From: Actinomycetospora cinnamomea
Lineage (GTDB): Bacteria; Actinomycetota; Actinomycetes; Mycobacteriales; Pseudonocardiaceae
Reading direction: 5' to 3'
Assembly: GCF_003096675.1 (NCBI RefSeq)
Contig: NZ_QEKW01000023.1
Location: 1 to 62,380, forward strand
DNA: 62,380 nt
Within the stretch, counting starts at the first letter, position 1. Every line of letters starts with the position of its first letter. Below are positions 1 to 7,810 of the stretch, in pieces. A program made the translations under genes and the position numbers. The notes beneath the pieces were generated by a model, which was not told the origin of the DNA, did not search any database, and saw only the letters and a program-made list of their open reading frames with translations.

Positions 1-2
1 TC

Positions 3-128
3 ATCGAGAAGATCCGCACCTTCATCGACGGCTGGAACGACCGCTGCCACCCCTTCACGTGGACCAAGACCGCCGAAGAGATCCTGCCCCACGCCGCGCG
101 TCAACGAACTTCAGACGCGCGACACTAG
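3..128 (+). mobile_element. IS630-family transposase, C-terminal end (cut by window start)
   Basis: An open frame enters from the left edge and stops at TAG 126-128. It encodes about 41 residues containing FIDGWNDRCHPFTWTKTAEE, which I recognise as the C-terminal tail of IS630-type DDE transposases (Tc1/mariner-like). Only the tail is visible, so whether the element is intact cannot be judged. No terminal inverted repeat could be identified just downstream. It marks the left edge as accessory DNA. Confidence 0.7.
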
Positions 129-889
129 GAGATCTCATACCCGGGGCGGAGCAGCAACTGCGCGCCGATGATGAGGGCGACGATCGCCACGACGAGCCAC
201 AGGAGACGCCACAGCACGCCGGGGATCAGGTTCAAGCACCGAGCAGTACGAGCCCTACCTCGACCTTGCCCACCAGTGAGGGGCGATCCAGGTAGGCGGC
301 GTCGAGCTCGAGCTCATAGCGGAGCCCTCTTCGCGTGTGGCCACGTGAACGGCTCCTAGATCCACCGAGCCACCTCGCATCGCCCGCTGACCTGATCGCG
401 TTCCGCCGTACCGGTTCCTCGCCGCCTGGCGAGCTCAGCCAAGGGCGGGCGAGCGCCGTTAGCGCTGGTCAACGGCGTGTAGAACTGGCCTTCACGATCC
501 CGCTGCTCGTGGGCGCCGCCCTGCTCTACGGCAGCGCGGAACACCAGGCGTTCGCTGCGGTCTTCGTGGTGTGGTTCCTCCTCATCGCCGGGGCAATCGG
601 GGGCTTTCAGCATCGCCGCCGGCAAGGGGTCCCCGAAACCCTTCCGCGAAGAACCCTCGGACCTGGACCAGGACCCACCAGCGGTGGCTGCGCACCCACC
701 ACTTCGCCCCCCGCGAGCGTGAGCCGCCGGAGGAGGATTCGGTGGGCACACCAGGCAGCAGGCCAAGCGGGTGATCCGCGAGGCCTGAGCTGAGAGCAGG
801 AGCCCGGGTTGTTCCGCACCACCTCCTGCAGCATCGGGTGATGACCGTTGACTCGCGTTGGGCGCTCGCCGGGCTGGTTCGGTTCGTGC
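129..889. other. Gene-poor stretch with decayed or tiny ORFs
   Basis: No convincing gene. On the minus strand a TTG-started 36-residue hydrophobic ORF (125-235, ending LLLRPGYEIS) overlaps the stop of an upstream open frame whose tail reads DAAYLDRPSLVGKVEVGLV, which looks like the end of a lost protein. On the plus strand 335-793 is open; its middle encodes a possible membrane hairpin (LLVGAALLYG ... VVWFLLIAGAIGG) but the rest is Arg/Pro-rich and frame-shadow-like. The stretch reads as degraded sequence between an insertion sequence end and the oxidase gene. Confidence 0.4.
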
Positions 890-2329
890 TCAGCCGAGGG
901 GGAGCACGTTGTTGTTGAGCCGGAAGAAGTTGTCCGGGTCGTAGGTCGTCTTGATCCGTCGGAGCCGATCGAGGTTGCGGCCGAAGGCGCTGCCGACGCC
1001 GGCGTCGAGCGGCTCGTCCGCGATGCTGGTGAAGTTCAGGAAGGGCACCCCGGTGCCGTACGTGGTCATCTGGTCCCACGCCGAGCGGGTCCAAGCGACA
1101 GCTGCCCGGTCCTGCGCGGGGTCGGTCCACATGCTGTCGAACGACACCATGAACGGCGCCGAGCGCTCCGGGAACGCCGTCTCCTCGGCGCCCACGTCGT
1201 GCACCGCGCCACCGAGCCGGAAGGTGTTGACCAGGCTCATCGGGCCCGGCCGGTCGAGGGCGCGGGCCGCGATCGCGTCGATGGCGTCGTCGGGGAGATG
1301 CTCGAGGTACTGCGACTTCCAATACGCCCGCAGCGCGCGGCGAGGGAAGAAGGGGTCGAACGCCGACTGCACCGCTGTGTACGGCATCGGCTGGGACATG
1401 TCGAACAGCGGTGAGCCCAGCTCTCGGAGCGGCTGCAGCTCGGCCATCGCGGCGTCGATATCGCTGCCGCAGTGCACCGCGCCGACGATGGCGACGGGAC
1501 GATCGTGGATGACCTCGGGCATTCCCGGGGCCGCGGGGAAGGTCATGGTGACGATGAAGGTGGTGACCTCGCGGGGAGCATCGAGGGCGTAGTCCCGCCA
1601 CCGCCGCTCCACCTCACCGAGATCGGCGAGCGGGTAGAACGTTCCGGCGAAGCCGACCATCGGGCCGACGGGGTGCAGGCGGAAGGTGAACGACGTGACG
1701 ATGCCGAAGTTTCCGCCGCCGCCGCGCAGCGCCCAGAACAGGTCCGGGTTCTCCTCCGCCGACGCCGTGAGCACGCGCCCGTCCGCCGTCACGACCTGGG
1801 CCTCGACGAGGTTGTCGCAACTCAGGCCGTACTTCGCGTTCAGGTGGCCGTAGCCACCACCCAGGGTCAGGCCGGCGACGCCGGTCTCGGAGACCCGGCC
1901 CAAGGGCACCGCCAGACCGAACGTCTGCGTCTCGCGGTCGACGTCTCCGAGCAGCGCTCCGCCCTGCACGTGCGCCAGCCGCCGGACAGGGTCGACCTGG
2001 ACGCCTCGCATCGCGGACAGGTCGATGAGCATCCCGTCGCTCACCGTCGACAGTCCGGCCACGGAGTGTCCGCCACCACGGATCCCGACGAGTAGACCGT
2101 GGTCGCGCGCAAATGTCACCGCGTCGGCGACGTCTGCCGTGCCGGTGCAGCGGGTGACGAGGGCTGGCCGGTCGGTGAACATGGCGTTCCACGGCGGGCA
2201 GGGCTCCGTCGCGTCCTGCGCTCCCTCCTGGGCGAGCACCGCGCCGCGGAAGTGCGCCTGGAGTTCTTGGAGGATGTCCTCCGCCAACTGTTCCTGCGAG
2301 CCGTCCGGTCGAATCGCCGTCACCGTCAT
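890..2329 (-). CDS. FAD-linked oxidase, berberine-bridge (BBE) type
   Basis: A 479-residue flavoprotein oxidase of the FAD_binding_4/BBE family, which oxidises sugars, alcohols or secondary metabolites using covalently bound FAD and O2. The FAD domain runs from about residue 50 to 190 and includes RGGGHSVAG with His88, the usual histidyl-FAD attachment site. The segment KYGLSCDN carries Cys171, where bicovalent members attach the flavin a second time. The C-terminus has the BBE signature YDPDNFFRLNNN. I chose the ATG at 2327-2329 because GGGGACGGA precedes it; the frame stays open for 89 further codons upstream, but that extension is unlike the family. No signal peptide is seen, so it is probably cytoplasmic. 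The gene stands alone between insertion-sequence debris, so it may be cargo of an acquired segment. The substrate cannot be inferred. Confidence 0.88.
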   Translation of the reverse strand: MTVTAIRPDGSQEQLAEDILQELQAHFRGAVLAQEGAQDATEPCPPWNAMFTDRPALVTRCTGTADVADAVTFARDHGLLVGIRGGGHSVAGLSTVSDGMLIDLSAMRGVQVDPVRRLAHVQGGALLGDVDRETQTFGLAVPLGRVSETGVAGLTLGGGYGHLNAKYGLSCDNLVEAQVVTADGRVLTASAEENPDLFWALRGGGGNFGIVTSFTFRLHPVGPMVGFAGTFYPLADLGEVERRWRDYALDAPREVTTFIVTMTFPAAPGMPEVIHDRPVAIVGAVHCGSDIDAAMAELQPLRELGSPLFDMSQPMPYTAVQSAFDPFFPRRALRAYWKSQYLEHLPDDAIDAIAARALDRPGPMSLVNTFRLGGAVHDVGAEETAFPERSAPFMVSFDSMWTDPAQDRAAVAWTRSAWDQMTTYGTGVPFLNFTSIADEPLDAGVGSAFGRNLDRLRRIKTTYDPDNFFRLNNNVLPLG

Positions 2330-3397
2330 CGTTCCGTCCCCGATCTCTGGTTCACCGCTTCCGCTCGTCCCTCCCCATATGGAGGATCGAGCCTGGAGGA
2401 GGCCGTGACGGTACGCGCGGATCAAGAACAGCAACGCCCCCGATAGGGGTATTGACTGTTTGGAGCGATCAGGCCACAGGATGAAGCAATAACAAAGAGT
2501 GACAGGCGCGCACGGCACCGAGCCGTGACGCGGCCAGCTGGACGTCGGTGCGCAGAACCCGCCGGGCCGGTGGGTGCAGCGGTAGCGCGGCGGCAATGAC
2601 GCAGCGTGTCAGGCCGAGACGAGCGGCTTGTCGGCGAGCACGGAGGCGGCGCCGTCCAACTACGCGCGGCGGTGCGCCCTCGGACCCATTCCTCGAGTGG
2701 GCGCACGGCGAGCATCCAACCACCAGCGATCTGCAAGTAGTCCTCTTCCGCGAGCGCGATCGAGCCGGGTTGCTCGCCCTGGGACCGAGCCCGCTTCTGC
2801 TCGCTCACGTTCGGGACGGTCCCGAGTGGCGCGGTCCCAGCAGCAGCGGTTGGTCGATGGTCGGAGGGGGAGCTGCTCGGGCCGCTGATCCCGCCGCGAA
2901 CGCCGGGTACGGCGTGGACGGCCACCGATCGAGAACCGCGCCGCCATCGAGGGCATCCTGTTCGTGCTCAGCACCGGCTGCCGACAGGCCCACGCCGCGA
3001 CCGTCCACGATGCGCCCACTTGTCGAATTGTCGCCTTCGGGCACCCATCGATTACTCGTGGAAAGTGATCGCGTACCTGCAGAGCATCTATACGGCAGCT
3101 GATTGCTCTTGATGGCTGATATGGCTTCCCTCCCTATCTCAGCGGTGAGCACACTGCGTAAGCAGTGCAGTGACCTGGCCTGCAGGGCGGTGAACGAGAT
3201 GGTCGCGGTATCACGGACGCCGATGCAGCACTCGGAACGCAGGGAGATCGCCCGCGCCTGGGGGGTCGCAGGGCCTGGCCCCGGTGGACTCGGCTCCAGC
3301 GCCGGATGGAGGGCCGGCGCCCGCGGCGACGCCGCGTTTCGCGGCTTCTCGGCGACGAGCCACAGCGACGCGGCCGATCACCGAGCAGGGGACCTCC
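2330..3397. other. Gene-poor stretch with transposase debris
   Basis: Besides the IS5-type remnant (2870-3068) no gene is recognisable. A less GC-rich patch around 2440-2510 probably holds the promoter of the oxidase gene on the minus strand. The open minus-strand frame 2422-2925 has one protein-like patch (EEDYLQIAGGWMLAVRPLEE) and is otherwise low complexity. I see nothing in 3069-3397 except the ribosome binding site of the next gene. Confidence 0.4.
2870..3068 (+). pseudogene. IS5-family transposase N-terminal remnant, frameshifted
   Basis: From 2931 the frame reads ENRAAIEGILFVLSTGC and then runs into unrelated residues, ending at TGA 3066-3068. The segment IEGILFVLSTG is characteristic of the N-terminal part of IS5-type transposases. 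The preceding residues (RRGRPPIE, in frame, and LLGPLIPPR in a shifted frame) also match that region, so at least one frameshift separates them. No catalytic domain follows, so this is a dead fragment. Confidence 0.6.
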
Positions 3398-4048
3398 ATG
3401 GACGCTGACCAGACCGTTACCGCGGCCGCTGTCCCAGCACCGAGCTCACCTGGGCCGGCCGATCAATTCATCGCCCGCTCCGCCTCCGACCTTGTGCACG
3501 ACGATCGACCACCACAGGGCAGCCGGTGGTGGGGCGGCGTGCCGTGGACCGGCTGGACACGCCAGAGTCGGCTGCGCCGCGACACCTTCGATCGGGCCTA
3601 CCGGCGCCTGGAGATCCGCACCATCTGGCGACAGGTCGCCCATGACACAGGGCTCGCGCACCGAATATTCTCGCCATCGGGCACCACGTGGGCGGCGCCG
3701 GATCTCACCGCCATCGACGCGGGGGCGGACGAGGCCTTCACCGTGCACCTGCGTACTGGCCAGACGTGGGACCAGCTGGGGGCGGCGAGCCCGCGCATCG
3801 CCACCGCTTTCGGGGTGCGAGCAGTCCGTCTGATCGAATTGTCTCCTGACTGGGTCAGGATCGAACTGCTCCACGAGTATCAGCCGCTGCAGCCCCCTTC
3901 GCCGGACCCGTTGGCCCCCGGGACGGCGCCAGTTGAACCGTCCTTGCCGAGTGCGCCGTCGCCGTCCACGCCACGGACCAGGTCCGGAGCGCGCAAGACG
4001 CGAGGTCACCGACCTCGAACCTCTCGCGCCGTTGGACGGCGTCACTAG
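3398..4048 (+). CDS. Truncated FtsK/SpoIIIE-like (mobile-element transfer) protein
   Basis: A 216-residue protein starting at ATG 3398 behind GCAGGGGAC. Residues about 60-165 (FDRAYRRLEIRTIWR, TGLAHRIFSPSGTTW, FTVHLRTGQTWDQLG, IELSPDWVRIELL) resemble the N-terminal region of FtsK/SpoIIIE-type proteins carried by actinomycete integrative elements, where they move double-stranded DNA during conjugation. The ATPase domain with Walker A and B motifs that should follow is absent. The last 50 residues are Pro/Ser/Arg-rich and unlike the family. I read it as a truncated relic. It lies 332 bp from the 3' end of tRNA-Lys, a typical integration target for such elements. The family assignment rests on remembered sequence character and is moderately sure. 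Confidence 0.5.
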   Translation: MDADQTVTAAAVPAPSSPGPADQFIARSASDLVHDDRPPQGSRWWGGVPWTGWTRQSRLRRDTFDRAYRRLEIRTIWRQVAHDTGLAHRIFSPSGTTWAAPDLTAIDAGADEAFTVHLRTGQTWDQLGAASPRIATAFGVRAVRLIELSPDWVRIELLHEYQPLQPPSPDPLAPGTAPVEPSLPSAPSPSTPRTRSGARKTRGHRPRTSRAVGRRH

Positions 4049-4380
4049 GCCGTTCGACGGCACTACGCCATATCCGGGTCCTTGAGCCCCGTGCTCCCAC
4101 AACGTCGCCGCGACCTCCGGAGCCGAAGGTGGATCAACCGGCCACAACGCCGCCGCCCCGGTGGTCGCGCCGGTCGTCGCGCAGCTCGTGGCGAGCAGAA
4201 GCCCGCACGGGAACGCCAGGACACGTACGTCACCCACCGTGCCGCGCGGCGACACGGCACCATGCGGGCAGGCGCGGCGGCTGAGCGACCCACACCGCGC
4301 GCACTTCGCCCGGGCCACTCTTGCAGGCCCTAAAAGAAGCTTTCCGTGCTCCGCGACAAGCGACCGGACAGCAAGACGGG
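4049..4380. other. Spacer between element relic and tRNA-Lys
   Basis: No supported gene. A minus-strand frame beginning near 4237 shows a lipoprotein-like start (LAFPCGLLLATSC) but continues antisense to the FtsK-like gene without a family match. No second copy of the tRNA 3' end, which would mark an attachment site, is visible here. Confidence 0.35.
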
Positions 4381-4453
4381 TGGGCCCCGTGGGACTCGAA
4401 CCCACAACCAACGGATTAAAAGTCCGCAGCTCTGCCGATTGAGCTAGAGGCCC
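4381..4453 (-). tRNA. tRNA-Lys (anticodon TTT)
   Basis: The minus strand folds as a complete tRNA. Acceptor strands GGGCCTC and GGGGCCC pair over seven base pairs with one G-U, followed by discriminator A at 4381. TAGCTC begins the D arm, the anticodon loop is CTTTTAA on a GCGGA/TCCGT stem, and the T arm is GTGGG-TTCGAGT-CCCAC. The CCA tail is not encoded. The 3' end points toward the FtsK-like relic and insertion-sequence debris, which fits use as an integration site. Confidence 0.97.
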
Positions 4454-5047
4454 CGGCCCGTCCGATCCTAGGGGTCGGTGGTGCACGGATCCGGCGAGAC
4501 CTCGCCGGCGTCCGACCCGGTCGCGCGTCGACGCCCGGCGCGGCGCTGGCACGCCCGCCTGTGGCAGGAGCCCGCGAGGCTGGTCCGTTCGGCGCAACCA
4601 CTGCTCCGCTCGGCGATGCCGAGCTCGAACCAGAGCACTCCGGACGTGGAGACGTGCCAGCCCCGCTCGGCGCAACGTGTGGTCCTGGACGGGTGAAGAA
4701 CGGTGACGGCCTGGCGGCCCACGAAGGCGTCGTCGCAGGTCAACGACCCACAACCGTCGGACGCGGACGGCCGCGTCGAGACACGCCGGGGCGACGCGCC
4801 GGGTGAGCCCGTGACGGTGAGTGCTCGACGGTCACCGTCGGGTCACCATCGTGCTGCGGCGAGGAAACGAGTACCAAACAACGCAGCACCGGGGGTCGGC
4901 GCTCCCGGTCAGCACGACCGGTGCGGTGGGACGGGCGCTCCCCGGTGACACGGCCCCTCCACCGCGCGCCGCACGGTTCCCCCGTCGGCCCCGACGGGTG
5001 CGCCTGACGAGCAGGCGGCCCGACCGCACGGAGAGGAGGCCACCGAC
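4454..5047. other. Intergenic stretch downstream of tRNA-Lys locus
   Basis: No convincing gene. A minus-strand TTG frame at 4468-4743 begins plausibly (MTCDDAFVGRQAVTVLH) but ends in Arg/Cys-rich shadow-like sequence. Just before 5048 lies a strong ribosome binding site (GAGAGGAGG) for the next gene. No clear promoter was recognised. Confidence 0.35.
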
Positions 5048-5533
5048 GTGTCGATGGCCGTGGTCATGTCCGAGATGCCCGACGTCTGGCGCAAGGTGCT
5101 CGCCGAGCACGTGCCCGACGCCCAGCAGAACTGCTGCGCGTGCTTCCACGCCGGCGGCCGCGCGAGCTGGCCGTGCCAGACCTACCGCATCGCGCAGGAG
5201 GCGAAGTGGGTCGCCGAGGGCGGCCTGCCGGGCACGGGTCCGCACGGCCCCGGACCGAGCCGGACGCGCCTGAGCGCCCCGGAGCCGCTGCCCGGCGACG
5301 AGCCGGTGGGCCGGCACGGCGCCCGATCGCGGCACCCCGACCCGCTCGCCGCGTCCCCCTCGCTCCCCGCCACCGGCGGCTGGGCGGCCCCGTCCGGCAC
5401 CGGCCGCGCCGAGCAGCACTGGCCCGGCGAGCCCGGGACCGTCACCGGCGAGCGTCCCTACGGCTCGACGTTCGACGCGCCCTACGGCGCGTCCTTCGGC
5501 GTGGAAGACCGTCCCCACGCCGCGCAGTGGTGA
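5048..5533 (+). CDS. Conserved actinobacterial small protein, Cys-containing N-terminus
   Basis: A 161-residue protein from GTG 5048 behind GAGAGGAGG. The first 60 residues look like a conserved module: MPDVWRKVLAEHVPDAQQN, then CCACFHAGGRASWPC, then YRIAQEAKW. The three clustered cysteines plus a fourth could bind a metal or form disulfides, but no named family is recognised. Residues 65-161 are Pro/Gly/Ser-rich and probably disordered. I recall similar short proteins from Pseudonocardiaceae, but the function is unknown. A strong stem-loop follows. Confidence 0.65.
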   Translation: MSMAVVMSEMPDVWRKVLAEHVPDAQQNCCACFHAGGRASWPCQTYRIAQEAKWVAEGGLPGTGPHGPGPSRTRLSAPEPLPGDEPVGRHGARSRHPDPLAASPSLPATGGWAAPSGTGRAEQHWPGEPGTVTGERPYGSTFDAPYGASFGVEDRPHAAQW

Positions 5534-5570
5534 TCGAGCCCTAGAGACAGGAAGGCCCCCGGAGCGATCT

Positions 5571-5602
5571 CCCGCCCGCCCCGGCGATGCCGGGTGGGCG
5601 GG
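5571..5602. terminator. Strong GC hairpin, probably a bidirectional terminator
   Basis: CCCGCCCGCCC (5571-5581) pairs with GGGTGGGCGGG (5592-5602), extended inward by CGG/CCG around a CGATG loop, a stem of about 14 bp. It lies between the plus-strand gene ending at 5533 and the minus-strand unit starting near 5791, so it could stop both. Confidence 0.65.
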
Positions 5603-5727
5603 CCCCGACTGGACGAGGGTCGGGGGCTCCGGGGGCTGGTGTCCTGCCTTGGATTCGCTGGCCGCCCTGCCGCGGGGGTCAGTGGGATCACTGCCCGCGG
5701 TCCGGCCACTCCACGGCCTTCGAACGG

Positions 5728-5763
5728 CTAGCTGACGGACACCTCACGAGTCCTGTCGTTCAT
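5728..5763 (-). CDS. Possible 11-residue peptide with extended Shine-Dalgarno
   Basis: On the minus strand an ATG at 5763 opens an 11-codon frame, MNDRTREVSVS, ending at TAG. It is preceded by GGGAAAGGAGGTGGTCC, which pairs with almost the whole 16S rRNA 3' tail. The AGGAGG core is about 13 nt from the ATG, which is long. A good sigma-70-type promoter lies just upstream (5798-5826), and the only gene-like object before the hairpin at 5571-5602 is this frame. It could be a leader peptide, a micro-protein or the translated part of a small RNA of about 200 nt. Expression is inferred from these signals only. Confidence 0.35.
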   Translation of the reverse strand: MNDRTREVSVS

Positions 5764-5797
5764 CAACGCCGGACCACCTCCTTTCCCGTGTACCTCC

Positions 5798-5826
5798 AAG
5801 TTAGGCGCGCGGCGATCACCCCGCAA
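5798..5826 (-). promoter_or_regulatory. Promoter for the tiny minus-strand ORF
   Basis: On the minus strand TTGCGG (5821-5826) and TAACTT (5798-5803) are separated by 17 bp. The expected start is near 5791, giving a short leader that contains the extended ribosome binding site of the 11-codon frame. It is divergent from the ArsR-type promoter, with about 20 bp between the two -35 elements. Confidence 0.45.
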
Positions 5827-5845
5827 ACGGGTTCGGTCACCACCG

Positions 5846-5875
5846 TTGACGAGCAACCAACTGGTTCCCTATGGT
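5846..5875 (+). promoter_or_regulatory. Sigma-70-type promoter of the ArsR-SRPBCC gene
   Basis: TTGACG (5846-5851) and TATGGT (5870-5875) are separated by 18 bp. The predicted start is near 5882, about 30 nt before the ATG at 5913. Confidence 0.55.
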
Positions 5876-5897
5876 CGGATGGGCAACCTTGAGGTTG
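5854..5897 (+). promoter_or_regulatory. Two CAACC-N4-GGTT operators, probable autoregulation
   Basis: CAACC-AACT-GGTTC (5854-5867) lies inside the -35/-10 spacer and CAACC-TTGA-GGTTG (5884-5897) lies at the predicted transcript start. The second is the core of an 18-bp palindrome with 8-bp arms, GGCAACCT/AGGTTGCC (5882-5899). The two sites are 30 bp apart, three helical turns, so dimers would bind the same DNA face. The adjacent gene encodes an ArsR-type DNA-binding domain, so autorepression is the simple reading. Confidence 0.65.
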
Positions 5898-5912
5898 CCG
5901 ATCGGAGTGGTG

Positions 5913-6701
5913 ATGGACGAGGTGTTCCGGGCCCTCGCGGACCCCAGCCGGCGGGCCCTGCTCGACGCGCTGCACGCCCGCGGGGGCCAGTCGCTGCGGG
6001 AGCTCGGCGAGGGGCTGGACATGACGCGCCAGGCCGTCGCCAAGCACCTGGGCGTGCTCGAGGCCGCAGGTCTCGTCGTCACCTCCAGGCACGGGCGGGA
6101 GAAGCACCACCACCTCAACGCCGCGCCGATCAACGACGTCGCCGACCGGTGGATCCGGCGGTACGACCGGGCGCGGGCGGAGGCCCTCGCCGATCTCAAG
6201 ACAGCTCTCGAGGAGACCGAGATGTCCGACGAGTTCGTCTACGTGACCTACATCCGCACGACGCCGGAGAAGCTGTGGCAGGCGCTCACCGACCCGGCGT
6301 TCATCACCCGGTACTTCGACGGCGGCGGGCCGCGGTCCGACTGGGAGGTCGGGTCACCCGTCTACTGGTCGATGATGGGCGAGGAGCACCACGACTGGGA
6401 CCAGCACGTCCTCGAGGCCGACCCGCCGCGGCGGCTGTCGTACACGTGGCACAACTACCAGCCCGAGATGCAGGAGATGTTCGGCTGGAGCGACGAGCGC
6501 CTCGCCGAGCTGCAGCAGGAGAAGCGCTCGAAGGTCACGTTCGACATCGAGCCGGTCGGCTCGGCGGTGAAGCTCACCGTCACCCACGACGACTTCGTCC
6601 CCGACAGCGAGATGCTCCGAGGCGTCTCGCAGGGCTGGCCGGCGATCCTGTCGAACCTGAAGTCGGTGCTGGAGACCGGCGAGGTCGCCGTCAGCGAGTG
6701 A
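5913..6701 (+). CDS. ArsR-type regulator fused to SRPBCC/AHSA1 domain
   Basis: A 262-residue fusion. Residues 1-95 form an ArsR winged helix (MDEVFRALADPSRRALLDAL; recognition region MTRQAVAKHLGVLEAAGLV), without the cysteines of classic metal sensors. Residues about 105-262 form an AHSA1-like SRPBCC domain (YVTYIRTTPEKLWQALTDP; the final helix contains GWPAILSNLKSVLETGE), a hydrophobic cavity fold that binds small ligands. The two are normally separate neighbouring genes or fused as here. The likely role is a ligand-responsive repressor. I chose ATG 5913 because of the GGAG just upstream and because translation then begins at the ArsR domain. Two matching operators lie in its promoter. Its 3' end overlaps the convergent PHP gene by 11 bp. 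Confidence 0.88.
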   Translation: MDEVFRALADPSRRALLDALHARGGQSLRELGEGLDMTRQAVAKHLGVLEAAGLVVTSRHGREKHHHLNAAPINDVADRWIRRYDRARAEALADLKTALEETEMSDEFVYVTYIRTTPEKLWQALTDPAFITRYFDGGGPRSDWEVGSPVYWSMMGEEHHDWDQHVLEADPPRRLSYTWHNYQPEMQEMFGWSDERLAELQQEKRSKVTFDIEPVGSAVKLTVTHDDFVPDSEMLRGVSQGWPAILSNLKSVLETGEVAVSE

Positions 6702-7728
6702 CGTGCCGCCAGGCGGTGAGGTCGTCGGCGGAGCGGGTGTTGACGATCCGTTCCACCGGCACCTCGCACTCCTCGGCCCGCTCACAGCCGTACGGCTGCC
6801 AGTCGAGCTGGCCCGGCGCGTGGGCGTCGGTGTCGACGACGAACTCGCAGCCCGCGGCGAGGGCCTGGCGCAGCAGCGGGCGCGGCGGGTCGAGGCGCTC
6901 GGGCCGCGAGTTGATCTCGACGGCCACGCCGTTCTCCACGCACGCGTCGAACACCGCCTCGGCGTCGAACGTCGACGGCAGCCGGGTGCCCCGCCCGCCG
7001 GTGACGAGGCGGCCGGTGCAGTGTCCGAGCACGTCCACCAGGGGGTGCGACACGCCGGCCACCATGCGCGCGGTCATCAGCTCGCTCGGCGCGCGGAGCT
7101 TCGAGTGGACGCTGGCCACGACGAGGTCCAGTTCCTCCAGGAGGTCGTCCGGGGCGTCGATGTCGCCGTCCTCGAGGATGTCGACCTCGATGCCGCGCAG
7201 CAGCCGGAACGGCGCCAGCTCCTCGTTGACCTCGGCGATGACGTCGAACTGGCGGCGCCGGCGCTCCGGGGACAAGCCGTTGGCGACGGTGAGGTTCTCC
7301 GAGTGGTCGGTGAGCACCATCCACTCGTGGCCGAGATCGCGGGCGGTGCGGGCCATCTCGAGGATGTCGCTGCCGCCGTCGGACCAGGTGGAGTGCGTGT
7401 GACAGTCGCCCCGCAGGGCGGCGCGGATCCCGGCGCCCCCGGCCACCGGCTCGGTGTGGCGGGCCTCGAGGTCGGCCAGGGTCGTCGAGGTCCCGGAATC
7501 GAGGACCTCCGTCACCACCGCGGCCGTCTTCTTCCCGACACCCTTGAGCTCGGTGAGCGTGCCGCTGCGGGCGCGCGACGCGACCTCGTCAGGATCGAGC
7601 TGCGCCAGCCGTTCGGCCGCCGAGCGGTAGGCCTTCACCCGGTAGGTCTCGGCCCGCTCACGCTCGAGGTAGAAGGCGACGGCGCGCAGGGCGGCGATCG
7701 GGTCACCGTCGACGGGGAGGGCGGTCAC
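6691..7728 (-). CDS. PHP-domain phosphoesterase with helix-hairpin-helix region (PolX-like)
   Basis: A protein of about 345 residues. The N-terminal 100 residues resemble the helical 8-kDa-like and HhH part of X-family polymerases (FYLERERAETYRVKAYRSA; ELKGVGKKTAAVV). From about residue 120 a PHP domain follows, with metal-binding motifs HTHSTWSDG, LTDHSEN, GIEVDIL, SVHSKL, GHCTGR and DTDAHAP. The polymerase palm is absent, so it is the HhH plus PHP combination without a nucleotidyltransferase core. A role as a DNA 3'-end or phosphoester hydrolase is inferred from the family. I took GTG 7728 as start because the repeat-like helices begin there; GTG 7767 is possible. It is divergent from the MBL-Rieske gene. 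Confidence 0.8.
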   Translation of the reverse strand: MTALPVDGDPIAALRAVAFYLERERAETYRVKAYRSAAERLAQLDPDEVASRARSGTLTELKGVGKKTAAVVTEVLDSGTSTTLADLEARHTEPVAGGAGIRAALRGDCHTHSTWSDGGSDILEMARTARDLGHEWMVLTDHSENLTVANGLSPERRRRQFDVIAEVNEELAPFRLLRGIEVDILEDGDIDAPDDLLEELDLVVASVHSKLRAPSELMTARMVAGVSHPLVDVLGHCTGRLVTGGRGTRLPSTFDAEAVFDACVENGVAVEINSRPERLDPPRPLLRQALAAGCEFVVDTDAHAPGQLDWQPYGCERAEECEVPVERIVNTRSADDLTAWRHVTR

Positions 7729-7810
7729 GTGCTCAGGGATACCCCACCCGAGGCGGCCGTGGGCCACGCCACCACGGACAATCGGCGGTGAGCACTGTGA
7801 TGGAGGTGGT

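Noticed and set aside
335..793. Plus-strand frame with a possible membrane hairpin
   Set aside because: Only about 40 codons look protein-like; there is no ribosome binding site and the rest is Arg/Pro-rich shadow, so it is described as part of a gene-poor stretch.
2366..2390. CATATG-centred inverted repeat upstream of the flavin oxidase
   Set aside because: Only the central bases and a few flanking positions pair, so it is no better than chance as an operator.
3446..4237. Minus-strand frame with a lipoprotein-like start (LAFPCGLLLATSC)
   Set aside because: It runs antisense through the FtsK-like gene, loses protein character after about 60 codons and lacks a clear ribosome binding site.
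4381..4410. Duplicate of the tRNA-Lys 3' end as attachment site within the window
   Set aside because: I found no second copy of the T-arm/acceptor sequence in 1-4380 by reading; it may lie outside the window.
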